Counted from the first letter of the stretch, positions 16,633 through 26,699 are shown. The stretch: 64,000 nt of DNA from Caulobacter sp. NIBR2454 (GCF_027474405.1 NZ_CP114871.1:2675001-2739000); one strand, 5' to 3'. Translations and numbers: made by a program. The notes: generated by a model not told the origin, from the sequence alone.

Positions 16633-16767
16633 TCATCCTCACACACAATGATCGCAGCGTTAGATAACGTTGGTTTTCGAGAGCGCTCAAGCCTTCACAT
16701 CGGCAAGGTAACCGGTATCATCGTATAAAATCACAGGACCGGACGCGATGATCCGGCCATAGGGGAG

Positions 16768-18378
16768 ATGCCGATGACCACGTTTGATCGCCGCACTGTG
16801 CTGTCCGCGGGCCTCGCCGCCGCGGCAATGGCTCCCCTGCCCGCCTTCGCGGCGGTCAAGGGCGGCGCGCCCGTCGCCCGCACCACCGCCGGCCAGGTGC
16901 GCGGCGCCACGGACGGTGGCGTGGCCGTGTTCAAGGGCATCCGCTATGGCGCCGACACCGGCCCGCGCCGGTTCATGGCCCCCACCGCGCCGACGCCATG
17001 GAAAGGCGTGCTGGACGCGACCGCCTATGGCGCCGCCTCGCCCCAGCGCTCGGACCAGCCGGGCCAGAGCGAGGACTGCCTGTTCCTGAATGTGTGGACG
17101 CCGGGCCTGCGCGACGGCGCCAAGCGGCCGGTGATGGTCTGGATCCACGGGGGCGCCTACTCCAACGGATCGGGCGCGCATCCCAGCAATGACGGGACCC
17201 TGCTGGCCCGCCGCAACGACGTGGTAGTGGTCAGCATGAACCACCGCCTGAATGCGTTCGGTTACCTCTATCTGGAGCGTATCGGCGGCAGCGCCTTCGC
17301 CGACAGCGGCAGCGCCGGCCAGTTGGACCTGATCCTCGCCCTGCAGTGGGTGCGCGACAACATCGCCGAGTTTGGCGGTGATCCTGGCAACGTCATGGTG
17401 TTCGGCCAGTCCGGCGGCGGCGCCAAGATCGCCACCCTGATGGCCACCCCCGCCGCGCGGGGCCTGTTCCACAAGGCCGCGACCATGAGCGGCCAGCAGG
17501 TGACGGCCCAGGGGCCGCTGAACGCCACGACCCGAACCTATGCCCTGCTGGACGCCCTGAAGCTGAAGCCCGATCAGGTCAACCAAGTGCGGACCGTACC
17601 GACCGCCCAGATCATCGAGGCGCTGAACGCCAAGGACCCGGTGATCGGGGCCGGCGGCGTCTATATGGGGCCGGTGATCGACCGCACCCTGCCTCGCCAT
17701 CCCTTCTATCCGGACGCCGCGCCGCTTTCGTCGGACATTCCGATGATCATCGGCAACACCAAGGGCGAGACGCGCGGCCTGATCGGCGGCGGCGATCCCA
17801 AGACCTTCGACCTGACCTGGGACCAGGTCGCGCCCCTGCTGGCGCGGCACATGCGGGCCGACATCGCGCCCGAGGCGGTGGTCGCCGAGTATCGCCGGCT
17901 CTATCCGGCCTATTCGCCGTCGGACGTGTTCTTCGCCGCCACCACGGCGGGGCGGTCCTGGCGCGGGGCGGTGATCGAGCTGGAAGAGCGGGCCAGGGGC
18001 GCCAAGGCCCCGACCTGGGCCTATCAGTTCGACCTGGGCGCGCAGGCGGACGGCGGCAAGTGGGGCGCCAGCCACGGCTATGACATCGCCATGGTGTTCG
18101 GCACGTTCGCCGACGGCGGGCGCTACACCGACACGCCCGACACCCGCGCGGCGTCGGCCCATATGAGCGACGCCTTCGTGGCCTTCGCCCGCACCGGAAA
18201 CCCGAACGCCAAGGGCCATCCGGAATGGCGGCCCTATGGACTGGAGAAGCGCGAGACCATGGTCTTCGACGCCGTCTCGCACCTGGAGTCCGACCCGCGC
18301 GGAGCTGAGCGCCGCCTGTTCGCGGCCGTCCCCTTCGCCCAGCAGGGCGGCGAGTTCAGCGTGGCGCCGCAGCGCTAG
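16768..18378 (+). CDS. Exported type B carboxylesterase
   Basis: 536 residues of the para-nitrobenzyl-esterase / cholinesterase fold. The N-terminus has a Tat-like signal (DRRTVLSAGLAAAAM ... PAFA). Family marks: EDCLFLNVW, oxyanion segment HGGAYSNGSG, and the nucleophile in FGQSGGG (S215). A Glu and a His complete the usual triad further on (MVFGTF region after SHGYDIA). It hydrolyses ester bonds in the periplasm or outside the cell; natural substrate unknown. The gene is monocistronic, with a hairpin at 18396-18421. Confidence 0.9.
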   Translation: MPMTTFDRRTVLSAGLAAAAMAPLPAFAAVKGGAPVARTTAGQVRGATDGGVAVFKGIRYGADTGPRRFMAPTAPTPWKGVLDATAYGAASPQRSDQPGQSEDCLFLNVWTPGLRDGAKRPVMVWIHGGAYSNGSGAHPSNDGTLLARRNDVVVVSMNHRLNAFGYLYLERIGGSAFADSGSAGQLDLILALQWVRDNIAEFGGDPGNVMVFGQSGGGAKIATLMATPAARGLFHKAATMSGQQVTAQGPLNATTRTYALLDALKLKPDQVNQVRTVPTAQIIEALNAKDPVIGAGGVYMGPVIDRTLPRHPFYPDAAPLSSDIPMIIGNTKGETRGLIGGGDPKTFDLTWDQVAPLLARHMRADIAPEAVVAEYRRLYPAYSPSDVFFAATTAGRSWRGAVIELEERARGAKAPTWAYQFDLGAQADGGKWGASHGYDIAMVFGTFADGGRYTDTPDTRAASAHMSDAFVAFARTGNPNAKGHPEWRPYGLEKRETMVFDAVSHLESDPRGAERRLFAAVPFAQQGGEFSVAPQR

Positions 18379-18395
18379 GTCCGGACATGCGAAAG

Positions 18396-18421
18396 CTCAC
18401 CCCGGCGACCGTCGGGGTGAG
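18396..18421. terminator. Hairpin after the esterase gene
   Basis: CTCACCCCG-GCGACCGT-CGGGGTGAG, 18 bases after the stop. A shortened relative of the family 2 repeat at 1103-1187; no U-tract, so termination is likely but not certain. Confidence 0.5.
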
Positions 18422-18449
18422 AGGAGAGGATGGAGTGGGGCTTTGAGCC

Positions 18450-18575
18450 CTAAGCGCCTTCGCGCTCGGCCCAGACCTCGCCGATCGTCTGGGCGGCGCC
18501 CAGCCAGCCAAGGGCCCCGAGGAAGGCGTTGGCCACGGCCACCACCAGGATGACCGGCTCGAACAATGCGCGCAT
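18450..18575 (-). CDS. 41-residue small membrane protein
   Basis: A short leftward ORF: MRALFEPVILVVAVANAF, then LGALGWLGAAQTIGEVWAER and EGA. It has one membrane helix and a good ribosome site (GGGAGG eight bases before the ATG). The stop lies 75 bases from the end of the convergent esterase. Length and spacing are those of a real small membrane protein, but no family is recognised. Confidence 0.5.
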   Translation of the reverse strand: MRALFEPVILVVAVANAFLGALGWLGAAQTIGEVWAEREGA

Positions 18576-18936
18576 GTGTAAGCCTCCCAGACTGTTCTGG
18601 ATGCCTAATGCTAGCGCTTCTGTTTCGTTCCCGGAATGACAGAACGATGACGCTTCCGTGACGCGGTCCTTGGGAGGTCGAGAGCGCCGTTGTCCGCGAC
18701 GCCCCGCCGCATATGGCCCCGCTCATGGCTGTGCTTATTACGACACATCGGACCGCGGCGAACGAGCCGCGGGCCGGAAAGGTCGGGCGGGGACTCCAGG
18801 GCTCCCGCCCGACCCGACTGGGGGGCGTCTATTCCCAGGGGCCGCGGACCCATGGCTTTGCAAGAGCCGATCCCCGCGGCCCAGCGCCTGTTTGACGTGG
18901 CGCCGGCCGATATCTCAGGAAATCGGAAGTCCGTGC
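18576..18936. other. Intergenic region without a supported gene
   Basis: About 360 bases between the 41-residue ORF and tRNA-Met. The only structure seen is a 10 bp-arm hairpin (GTCGGGCGGG ... CCCGCCCGAC, 18782-18813), which lies downstream of the leftward tRNA and could end its transcript. Open frames here are shadows, and one runs through the tRNA. Confidence 0.5.
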
Positions 18937-19013
18937 TGGTAGCTGGAGGCGGGATCGAACCGCCGACCTGTGGGTTATGAATCCACCGCTCTAACCATCT
19001 GAGCTATCCAGCC
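18937..19013 (-). tRNA. tRNA-Met (anticodon CAU)
   Basis: A 77-base cloverleaf including encoded CCA. Acceptor GGCTGGA pairs with TCCAGCT, the D-arm has AGCTCAGATGGTTAGAGC, the anticodon loop is TTCATAA and the T-arm is GGTTCGATCC. The first pair is G-U rather than a mismatch as in initiator tRNA, so this is an elongator Met tRNA; a CAU tRNA-Ile (lysidine-modified) cannot be fully excluded. Confidence 0.92.
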
Positions 19014-19115
19014 ATAAGGCGTTCGCCCAGCACGAAGAGGCGGCGTTATAGGGTCCCTCCTTTTGAACTTCAAGCGGCTTGGGAAACCTCGGCGTAACAG
19101 CTAGGTTCGCCGCCG

Positions 19116-20141
19116 ATGAGCGCCCTGCATCTTCTGGGTTCGGCCGCCGATGGCGGTGCGGAGACCTATTTCCTCAGCCTGGTGGGGGCCCTGCGCCGCG
19201 CGGGGCTGAGCGAGGCGGCTCTGATTCGCCCTCACGCCCACCGTCAGGCGGTGCTGGAGGAGATGGGCGTCTCGGTCAAAACCCTGGATTTCGGCGGTCC
19301 GCTGGACCTGTTCAGCAAGCCCAAGGCCGCCGCCTTCGCCCGCCAGCAGAACGCGCGGGTGCTGATCGCCTGGATGAACCGGGCGGCGCGGCATACGCCC
19401 AAGGGGCCGTGGGCGCGGATCGGGCGGTTGGGCGGCTATTACAAGCTGAAATACTACAAGGGCTTCGACGCCTTGGTGGGCAACACGCCCGACATCGTGC
19501 GTTGGGCGATCGGCCAGGGCTGGCCCGCCGACCGCATCCGCTGCATCCCCAACTACGCGGCGGCCGGGGTCGGCAAGCCGCTGGACCGAGCGCAGTTCGA
19601 TACGCCGCAGGGCGTGCCCCTGCTGCTGGGCATGGGCCGGCTGCATACGTCCAAGGCCCACGACGTCAGCCTCAAGGCCCTGGCGCAGATTCCGGACGCC
19701 CATCTGTGGATCGCCGGGACCGGGCCGCTGGAGACACAGCTGAAGGCCCTGGCCGACGCTTTGGGCGTCTCGGACAGGGTGCGGTTCCTGGGCTGGCGCA
19801 ACGATGCCCCGGCTCTTTACCGCACGGCGGACCTTTGCCTTTTCCCGTCGCGCTACGAGCCGCTGGGCAATGTGGTGATCCAGAGCTGGGCGCATGGCCT
19901 GCCCATCGTGGCCGCCGACGCGCGCGGCCCGGCGGACCTGATCCGCACAGAGGAGGACGGCCTGCTGGTGCCCATGGACGATCCGGACGCCCTGGCCGAG
20001 GCGGCCAAGCGCATCCTGGGCGATCCGGTGCTGCGGGCCGGCATGGTCGCCGCCGGCAAGCACCGGGTGAAGGACGATTTCAGCGAGGCCTCCGTGGTCG
20101 AGCAGTGGCGGACCCTGTTCGCCGAGCTGGAAGCCCGCTGA
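19116..20141 (+). CDS. Glycosyltransferase, GT4 family
   Basis: 341 residues with the two-domain GT-B fold: N-terminal GSAADGGAETYFL (GG loop for acceptor) and C-terminal nucleotide-sugar site around LFPSRYEPLGNVVIQSWAHG with the Glu of the EX7E-type motif. It probably adds a sugar to LPS, capsule or a lipid acceptor at the cytoplasmic membrane. Its TGA overlaps the ATG of the asparagine synthase gene (TGATG), so the two are translated together. Such GT4/AsnB pairs are common in surface-polysaccharide loci. Confidence 0.9.
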   Translation: MSALHLLGSAADGGAETYFLSLVGALRRAGLSEAALIRPHAHRQAVLEEMGVSVKTLDFGGPLDLFSKPKAAAFARQQNARVLIAWMNRAARHTPKGPWARIGRLGGYYKLKYYKGFDALVGNTPDIVRWAIGQGWPADRIRCIPNYAAAGVGKPLDRAQFDTPQGVPLLLGMGRLHTSKAHDVSLKALAQIPDAHLWIAGTGPLETQLKALADALGVSDRVRFLGWRNDAPALYRTADLCLFPSRYEPLGNVVIQSWAHGLPIVAADARGPADLIRTEEDGLLVPMDDPDALAEAAKRILGDPVLRAGMVAAGKHRVKDDFSEASVVEQWRTLFAELEAR

Positions 20142-21886
20142 TGTGCGGCATAGCCGGGGTGCTGGGGGATGAGGCCTCCGCCGCGCCCCTCATCACGACG
20201 CTGGCCCATCGCGGCCCAAACGGCATCCGCACCGAGGACGGCCCGGGCTGGTCAGTGGGTCACGCGCGGCTGTCGATCATCGACCTGGAGGGCGGCTGGC
20301 AGCCCCTGCACGCGGCCGGCGGCACGGTGATCGGCAATGGCGAGATCTACAACTATGTCGAGCTGACCAAGGAATTCGGCCTGGCTGACCGGCTGGCGAC
20401 GGGGTCGGACTTCGAGCCTCTGCTGCACCTTTATGCTCAGGAAGGGCCGAAGGCTTTCGAGCGGCTGCGCGGGATGTACGCCTTCTGCCTGATCGGTGGG
20501 GATGGACGGACCTGGCTGGTGCGGGACCGGTTCGGGATCAAGCCGCTTTACTACACGGCCGGTCCCGACGGCGTGCGGTTCGCGTCCGAGCCGCGGGCCC
20601 TGGCGCGCGGGCCGATGGCGGTGGAGCGGGCGCAGGAGCTGCTGGCGCTGAACTACACCCTGGGCGAGGACACGATCTTCGCGGGGGTGAAGCGGCTGGC
20701 GCCGGGGCAAGTGGTTGAGGTCAGGAACTGCGCGATCCGATCCTCCCCTCTTGGGGGAGGGGGACCGCGAAGCGGTGGAGGGGGCGCCGCGAAGTCAGCA
20801 AGCCTCTTCCGTCCCTTTCGGACACCTCCCCCAGAGGGGGAGGATCAGTTGCTGCGAGCCCTCGACGCCGTGCTCGAAGACAGCGTCATGGTCCATCAGC
20901 GGTCGGACGTGCCGTATGGGCTGTTCCTGTCGGGCGGGATCGACTCTACGGCCATCGCGACGCTGATGAGCCGGCTGAATGAGCGGCCGGTGACCGCCTT
21001 CACCTGCGGGTTCGATGTGGCGCAGGCGCGGGACGAGCGGGCGCAGGCGGAAAAGGTGGCGCGGGCGCTGAACCTGGACTGGCGCGAGACTACGTTCACC
21101 GAAGAAGACTTCTGGCGGCTGGCCCCTCAAGCCGCGTGGGCGCTGGACGATCCGACCAGCGACTACGCCATCCTGCCGACCCTGAAACTGGCCGAAGCGG
21201 CCAAAGGAACCCTGACCGTGGTGCTGAGCGGTGAAGGCGGCGACGAGCTGTTCGCCGGCTATGGCCGCTATCGCCGGGCGCTGCGTCCGGGCTGGCTGGG
21301 CGGGCGAGCCGCCGAGCCGCAGGTGGATGCGCCGATGCTGGCCGACGGCGGCGCCGGAGCCCTGTCGCGCTGGCGGGCGACGACGGCTGGGATCGAGGGA
21401 AACCTACTGAAGCGGTCGCAAGGCGCGGACATTGCCACCTGGCTGCCCAATGACCTGCTGCTGAAGCTTGACCGCTGCCTGATGGCCGTAGGGCTGGAAG
21501 GGCGCACGCCGTTCCTGGACCCGCAGGTCGCCGCCTTCGCCTCCGCCTTGCCCGACCGGATGAAGGTGCGGGGCCGATACGGCAAATGGATCCTGCGCAA
21601 ATGGCTGGAGCGCGCCTGCCCCGCCGCCGATCCGTGGGGCAAGAAGAAGGGCTTCACGGTCCCGGTCGCCGCCTGGATCGCGCCCCGCGCCGCCGACATC
21701 GGCCCGCGCCTGGCGCAACTGAAGGCCGTGCGCGAGGTTTGTGACCTGGACGCGGTCCGCGCGACGTTCAGCGACGAAGCCCAAGCCGTCCAACGCTGGC
21801 CCTTGCTGTTCTTCGGGCTCTGGTCCCTCATCCATCTTGAGGGGGCCAAGCCCAACGAAGCCCTGAAAACCCTGCTCGACGACTAG
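20141..21886 (+). CDS. asnB: Asparagine synthase (glutamine-hydrolysing) with in-frame repeat insertion
   Basis: 581 residues. The start is fixed by the essential N-terminal Cys (MCGIAG), the glutaminase nucleophile. The ATP-pyrophosphatase domain carries [10 protein letters not shown]. Between the two domains, residues about 200-235 are encoded by a 108-base palindromic repeat element and read as low-complexity Pro/Gly/Ser ([24 protein letters not shown]). In relatives this linker is a short segment ending in Tyr-Trp. The frame is intact, so the gene may still work. It overlaps the GT4 gene, suggesting a role in polysaccharide or peptide modification rather than bulk asparagine supply. Confidence 0.9.
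   Translation: MCGIAGVLGDEASAAPLITTLAHRGPNGIRTEDGPGWSVGHARLSIIDLEGGWQPLHAAGGTVIGNGEIYNYVELTKEFGLADRLATGSDFEPLLHLYAQEGPKAFERLRGMYAFCLIGGDGRTWLVRDRFGIKPLYYTAGPDGVRFASEPRALARGPMAVERAQELLALNYTLGEDTIFAGVKRLAPGQVVEVRNCAIRSSPLGGGGPRSGGGGAAKSASLFRPFRTPPPEGEDQLLRALDAVLEDSVMVHQRSDVPYGLFLSGGIDSTAIATLMSRLNERPVTAFTCGFDVAQARDERAQAEKVARALNLDWRETTFTEEDFWRLAPQAAWALDDPTSDYAILPTLKLAEAAKGTLTVVLSGEGGDELFAGYGRYRRALRPGWLGGRAAEPQVDAPMLADGGAGALSRWRATTAGIEGNLLKRSQGADIATWLPNDLLLKLDRCLMAVGLEGRTPFLDPQVAAFASALPDRMKVRGRYGKWILRKWLERACPAADPWGKKKGFTVPVAAWIAPRAADIGPRLAQLKAVREVCDLDAVRATFSDEAQAVQRWPLLFFGLWSLIHLEGAKPNEALKTLLDD
20739..20846. repeat. Palindromic repeat element inserted in asnB
   Basis: Begins GATCCTCCCC and ends GGGGAGGATC, a perfect 10 bp terminal inverted repeat, with inner C/G-run palindromes and ACCGCGAAGCGGT. 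The same style of element occurs in intergenic DNA (23140-23266). Its 108 bases are an exact multiple of three and contain no stop in the asnB frame. Confidence 0.75.
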
Positions 21887-21899
21887 GAGGAATTCCCCC

Positions 21900-23123
21900 A
21901 TGCGCCTGATCGCTCTTCTGGCCGCCACGACCCTGCTGACCGCCTGTGGCGGCGCGGGTGAAACCACCACCGCCAACGCCGCCGCGCCCAAGGGCCCGCC
22001 GGTCCAGACCGGTCCCGCCAACACCAACTTCAAGCCCGCCTTCGAGGGCCAGACCCGCGCGCCTGAGGTGAAGTCCAACGTCGCCCTGAAGGTCGAGGTC
22101 GTCACCGACGGCCTGACCAACCCGTGGGGCCTGGCCTTCATGCCGGACGGCCGAATGCTGGTGACCGAAAAGCCCGGCCGCCTGATCATTGTCAGCCGCG
22201 ACGGGACCAAGAGCGCGCCGATCACCGGCCTGCCGCCAGTCAGCGCGGTGCGTCAGGGCGGCCTGCTGCACGTGGCCATCGATCCGGCCTTCTCGACCAA
22301 CCGCCTGATCTACTGGACCTATGCCGAGCCGCGCGAGGGCGGCAACGGCACGGCCGCCGCCCGCGGACGCCTGAGCGAGGACGGGACCAAGGTCGAGAAC
22401 GTCCAGGTCATCTTCCGCCAGACCCCGACCGTGAAGTCGGACCTGCACTTTGGCAGCCGCCTGGCCTTCTCGCCCGACGGCAAGCTGTTCATCGCCCTGG
22501 GCGAGCGGTCGATCATGGAAGGCCGGATGCAGTCCCAGCGTCTGGACGGGACCCTCGGCAAGGTGGTGCGTATCAACGCCGACGGCTCGATCCCCGCCGA
22601 CAATCCGTTCGTGAACACCGCCGGCGCCCGGCCGGAAATCTGGGCGATCGGTCTGCGCAACGTCCAGGGCGCGGCGATCCACCCCACGACGGGCGAGTTT
22701 TGGACTGTCGAGCACGGCCCACGCGGCGGCGACGAGCTGAACATCCCGCGCAAGGGCAAGGACTACGGCTGGCCGACCATCAGCTATGGCATCGAATATT
22801 CCGGCGGCCCGATCGGCGAGAGCCAGAGCCAGAAGGCCGGGATGGAGCAGCCGCTCTACTACTGGGATCCCGTCATCGCGCCGGGCGGCATGACCTTCTA
22901 CACGGGCGAGATGTTCCCGGCCTGGAAGGGCAACGTGTTCATCGGCGGCCTGGCTTCCAGCGCGCTGGTGCGCCTGGTCATGGACGGTGAAAAGGTGGTG
23001 GGCGAAGAGCGCCTGCTGACCGAAGAGGACAGCCGCATCCGCGACGTGGTCCAGGGCCCGGACGGGGCGCTGTACCTGCTGACCGACGACCGCGGGCAAG
23101 TGCTGCGGGTTTCGAAGAAGTAG
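21900..23123 (+). CDS. PQQ-dependent sugar dehydrogenase family lipoprotein
   Basis: 407 residues. A signal peptide with lipobox LTAC (cleavage before Cys18) makes it a lipoprotein. The rest is the soluble aldose-sugar-dehydrogenase (YliI/Asd) beta-propeller: [55 protein letters not shown] and [11 protein letters not shown]. These contain the Arg and His residues used for PQQ and calcium in the family. It would oxidise sugars in the periplasm and feed electrons to the respiratory chain. It begins 13 bases after asnB with AGGAGG, possibly read-through from it. No PQQ synthesis gene is in the window. Confidence 0.88.
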   Translation: MRLIALLAATTLLTACGGAGETTTANAAAPKGPPVQTGPANTNFKPAFEGQTRAPEVKSNVALKVEVVTDGLTNPWGLAFMPDGRMLVTEKPGRLIIVSRDGTKSAPITGLPPVSAVRQGGLLHVAIDPAFSTNRLIYWTYAEPREGGNGTAAARGRLSEDGTKVENVQVIFRQTPTVKSDLHFGSRLAFSPDGKLFIALGERSIMEGRMQSQRLDGTLGKVVRINADGSIPADNPFVNTAGARPEIWAIGLRNVQGAAIHPTTGEFWTVEHGPRGGDELNIPRKGKDYGWPTISYGIEYSGGPIGESQSQKAGMEQPLYYWDPVIAPGGMTFYTGEMFPAWKGNVFIGGLASSALVRLVMDGEKVVGEERLLTEEDSRIRDVVQGPDGALYLLTDDRGQVLRVSKK

Positions 23124-23139
23124 AGGGCCAGCGTCCAAC

Positions 23140-23266
23140 TCGCCTCTCCCCGCGAGCGGGGAGAGGATAAAGGTGAGGGGTCCGGCGGCGCCGTCGGCAA
23201 GGGGGTTGCAAGCTGATGCTCGGCAGCCCCCTCACCCACCCCTCTCCCCCTGAGGGGGAGAGGCGA
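23140..23266. repeat. Intergenic palindromic repeat, CTCTCCCC family
   Basis: Terminal inverted repeat TCGCCTCTCCCC / GGGGAGAGGCGA surrounds 103 bases with further C- and G-run stems. It sits between two convergent genes and could end transcription from both sides. Relative in style of the element inside asnB. Confidence 0.65.
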
Positions 23267-23270
23267 AGGT

Positions 23271-26200
23271 TCAGGCGGTCTTCCCCTCGACCTCCCAGCG
23301 CGCCCAGAGGGGCGCGGCTTCGGCCAGGGCTTTTTCGACCGAGGCGTCCTTGATGTGGCCGAAACCGCGGATCATCTGCGGGATGACCACGATGCGGCTG
23401 GCCAGGGTCAGGTTATCGTTGGACAGACCGGCGGCCAGACGGTCGACGCCCGCGAGGTAGTCGTCGCGCAGCTTGCGCTCCATCTTGCGCTCGGCGGTGT
23501 AGCCGAAGATGTCCAGCGGCGTGCCGCGCAGCCCCTTCAGCTTGGCCATGTTCGGGAAGGCGGCCGACAGCATCCAGCCGCCGAACGCCATCTTCTTGGG
23601 CTTGCCGTCGTCGCCCTTGCGGGCCAGCAGCGGCGGAGCCAGCCACAGCTTTTTCTTGCCGCCCTTGAAGGTCTGGCCGAGCGTGGCGGCGAAGCGGCCG
23701 TCGGTATAGAGGCGAGCGACCTCGTACTCGTCCTTGTAGGCCATCAGCTTGTAGAGATTGATAGCCACGCCACGGGTGACGGCTTCGGAGCCGAACGGCG
23801 CCTCGGCGGCGGCGATCTTCTCGACGGCCTTCAGGTAGCGTGAGGCGTAGGCCTCGTTCTGATAGGCCTTCAGGTCCTCGGCGCGCTTTGCGATCAACTC
23901 CTGCAGGGGCATGGATTCCGGCAGGACGGCTTCCGGCTCGCGGCGCTTGCGGAAGTTGGGGTCGTGGGCGGCCTTGCGGCCGACCTCAAAGGCCTGAAGA
24001 TTGGCCTCGGCGTCGACGCCGTTCAGCTTGATCGCGCGATAGACGGCGCGGCTGGACAGCGGGATCAGGCCCTTCTGCCAAGCAAAGCCCAGCATGATCA
24101 TGTTGGCGTAGATGGCGTCGCCGAACTCGGCCTCGGCCAGATGCTGCGCCGGGCATGCGTCGAACACCTTGGACGCCGCCGCGATGCGGCGGGTCATGGC
24201 CCCGCTGTCGAACAGCACGTCACGGCTGGTCACGAAGTCCGCCGTGGGGGCGAAGTCCGAATTGCCCAGCGCGTGGGTGCGGTCCTTGGCATAGAGGGAC
24301 AGGGCCTCGGGGCTGGCGGCCACCAGCACGTCGCAGGCGATCAGCACGTCGGCGCTGGCCGCCGGCACGCGGCCGCCGACCACGGTGTCTTCCGTCTCGC
24401 CGATCTTGACGTGGGAGAAGACCGAACCGCCCTTTTGCGCCAGACCCGTCATGTCGACCACGCTGGCGGCGCGGCCGTCCACGTGGGCGGCCATGGCCAG
24501 GATCGAAGCGACCGTGGTCACGCCCGTGCCGCCGATGCCGGTGAACAGGATCTTGCGGACCCCGACCAACGGCTGAAATTCCGGCAGCGGGGTGGAGTCG
24601 GCGGTCAGGGCCGGCATGCCCTTGGCCTTGGCGCTTTCGGCCCCGGTCAGGGTCACGAAGGACGGGCAGAAGCCCTCCAGGCACGAATAGTCGGCGTTGC
24701 AGCTGGACTGGTTGATCTTGCGCTTGCGGCCGTACTCGGTGGCCAATGGCTCAACCGAGACGCAGTTGGACTTCTTGGAGCAGTCGCCGCAGCCCTCGCA
24801 GACCAGCGGGTTGATGAAGACCTTCTGTTCGGCCTTGGCCATGGAGCCCCGCTTGCGCCGGCGGCGCTTTTCGGTGGCGCAGGTCTGGTCATAGAGCAGG
24901 ACGGTGACGCCCTTCTCCTCGCGCAGCTCGCGTTGCACGGCCATCAGTTCGGCGCGCGGGCGAACGACCACGCCGGGGGCCAGGTCGTTGACGCCTTCGT
25001 AGCGCTCCAGGTCATCGACGACGATGACCGTCTTGGTCACGCCCTCGGCGGCCAGCTGGCGGGTGATCTGGGCGGGGGTGAAGCCGCTTTCGGCCCGCTG
25101 CCCCCCGGTCATGGCCACGGCGTCATTGAACAGCAGCTTGTAGGTGATGTTCACGCCGCTCGCGATCGCGCCGCGAATGGCGAGCGAGCCGGAGTGGTTG
25201 TAGGTGCCGTCGCCCAGGTTCTGGAAGACGTGCGGCTCGCTGGTGAAAGGCGCCGCGCCGACCCAGGTCAGGCCCTCGCCGCCCATGTGGGTGTTGAGGT
25301 CGGTGTTGGGGTCGTTGAAGGCCGCCATGTAGTGACAGCCGATGCCGGCCAGGGCGCGCGAGCCCTCGGGCAGCTTGGTCGAGGTGTTATGCGGGCAGCC
25401 CGAGCAGAAGAAGGGCTTGCGCTGCTGGTCCGAGGCCAGGGACACGGCGGCGACGCCGGCGGCGGAGACGCGGTCCATATAGGCGCGGGCGCGGTCCATG
25501 TGCGGGCCGGGCGGCAGGCGGTCGGCGATCGCCATGGCGATTTCGGCCACCGACAGCGAACCCAGCTCCGATAGCAGGGGCAGGCCGCGTTCGTCGGTCT
25601 TGCCGATGATCTTGGGCCGGGCGTGGTCGGGCATGTCGTACAGCGCGGCGCGGGCCTGAGGCTCGATCATGGCGCGCTTGTGCTCGATGACCATCATGGT
25701 CTCGAGCCCGCCGGCGAAGGCGCGGATGCCCGTCTGCTCCAGCGGCCAGGGCATGCCGACCTTGTAGACGGCCACGCCCAGGGCGGCGGCCTCCTCCAGG
25801 GTGATGTTCATGGCCTGGAAGGCTTCGAGCACATCCTTGTAGGCCTGGCCGGTGCAAACGATGCCAAAGCGCGGGCGGGCGGCGTTGACCACCACGCGGT
25901 CGATCTTGTTGGCTCGGGCGAAGGCCATGGCCGCGGGGAGCTTGTGGAGCCGCATGCGCCGCTCCTTCTCCATGGGCTGGTCCTTGGTGCGGATGCCCAA
26001 GCCGCCGGGCGGGGTGGCGAAGTTTTCCGGAATGACGATGCGGTGGCGGTCCAGGGACACGTCGATGGTCACGCCGGAGTCCATGGTGTCGGCCAGGGCG
26101 ATCATCCCGACCCACAGGCCCGAGAACCGCGACATGGCGATGCCCATCAGACCGTAGTCGAGGACCTCCTGCACGTCGGCGGGCGACAGCACCGGGATCT

Positions 26201-26699
26201 CGAAGTCCATGAAGGCGAAGTCGGACTGCGACGGCAGGGTCGAGGACTTGCAGTTGTGGTCGTCGCCGGCCACGGCCAGCACCCCGCCCTTGGGGAAGAC
26301 CCCGGCGAAGTTGGCGTGCTTGAAGACGTCGCCGGTACGGTCGACGCCGGGCGCCTTGCCGTACCACATGCTGAAGACGCCATCATACAGCGCGCCCGGG
26401 AACAGGTTGGCCTGCTGGCTGCCCCACACGGCGGTGGCGGCCAGATCCTCGTTGACGCCTTCCTTGAAGGTGACCTTGGCGGCGTCGAGGAATTTCTTCG
26501 CGCGGCCAGCTTGCTGATCGAGGCCGCCCAGGGGCGAGCCGCGATAGCCGGAAACAAAGCCCGCGGTGTTCAGTCCGGCCTTCTCGTCGAGGCGACGCTG
26601 ATCGAGCATCACACGGATGAGCGCCTGCACGCCTGTAACGAATGCGCGGCCATCCTGGAGCAGATATTTGTCGTCGAGCGTCACTTCAGCGTGCCGCAT
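23271..26699 (-). CDS. Indolepyruvate ferredoxin oxidoreductase, fused subunits
   Basis: 1142 residues from MRHAEVTLDD. Oxidative decarboxylation of aryl-pyruvates (from aromatic amino acids) to aryl-acetyl-CoA with reduction of ferredoxin. N-terminal pyrimidine domain, thiamine-diphosphate domain (GDGTYNHSGSLAIRG, then LFNDAVAMTGGQ), iron-sulfur cysteines (CEGCGDC ... C and CNADYSC ... C), and the C-terminal gamma-type domain (GIGGTGVTTVASIL). The fused form is typical of aerobic proteobacteria. An open-frame extension of 17 codons upstream is unlikely to be translated. A divergent Lrp-type gene (26843) is the likely regulator, as is usual for this enzyme. Confidence 0.93.
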   Translation of the reverse strand: MRHAEVTLDDKYLLQDGRAFVTGVQALIRVMLDQRRLDEKAGLNTAGFVSGYRGSPLGGLDQQAGRAKKFLDAAKVTFKEGVNEDLAATAVWGSQQANLFPGALYDGVFSMWYGKAPGVDRTGDVFKHANFAGVFPKGGVLAVAGDDHNCKSSTLPSQSDFAFMDFEIPVLSPADVQEVLDYGLMGIAMSRFSGLWVGMIALADTMDSGVTIDVSLDRHRIVIPENFATPPGGLGIRTKDQPMEKERRMRLHKLPAAMAFARANKIDRVVVNAARPRFGIVCTGQAYKDVLEAFQAMNITLEEAAALGVAVYKVGMPWPLEQTGIRAFAGGLETMMVIEHKRAMIEPQARAALYDMPDHARPKIIGKTDERGLPLLSELGSLSVAEIAMAIADRLPPGPHMDRARAYMDRVSAAGVAAVSLASDQQRKPFFCSGCPHNTSTKLPEGSRALAGIGCHYMAAFNDPNTDLNTHMGGEGLTWVGAAPFTSEPHVFQNLGDGTYNHSGSLAIRGAIASGVNITYKLLFNDAVAMTGGQRAESGFTPAQITRQLAAEGVTKTVIVVDDLERYEGVNDLAPGVVVRPRAELMAVQRELREEKGVTVLLYDQTCATEKRRRRKRGSMAKAEQKVFINPLVCEGCGDCSKKSNCVSVEPLATEYGRKRKINQSSCNADYSCLEGFCPSFVTLTGAESAKAKGMPALTADSTPLPEFQPLVGVRKILFTGIGGTGVTTVASILAMAAHVDGRAASVVDMTGLAQKGGSVFSHVKIGETEDTVVGGRVPAASADVLIACDVLVAASPEALSLYAKDRTHALGNSDFAPTADFVTSRDVLFDSGAMTRRIAAASKVFDACPAQHLAEAEFGDAIYANMIMLGFAWQKGLIPLSSRAVYRAIKLNGVDAEANLQAFEVGRKAAHDPNFRKRREPEAVLPESMPLQELIAKRAEDLKAYQNEAYASRYLKAVEKIAAAEAPFGSEAVTRGVAINLYKLMAYKDEYEVARLYTDGRFAATLGQTFKGGKKKLWLAPPLLARKGDDGKPKKMAFGGWMLSAAFPNMAKLKGLRGTPLDIFGYTAERKMERKLRDDYLAGVDRLAAGLSNDNLTLASRIVVIPQMIRGFGHIKDASVEKALAEAAPLWARWEVEGKTA

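Noticed and set aside
18690..18980. 96-codon frame ending IEPPTCGL
   Set aside because: It runs through tRNA-Met; this peptide is a well-known false product of tRNA genes.
19079..21886. Single 935-codon frame before and through asnB
   Set aside because: The first 350 codons are the off-frame shadow of the glycosyltransferase; asnB must start at its N-terminal Cys codon, 20141.
23964..25574. 536-codon frame opposite the indolepyruvate oxidoreductase
   Set aside because: Antisense shadow, rich in Gly/Ala/Arg/His without any domain.
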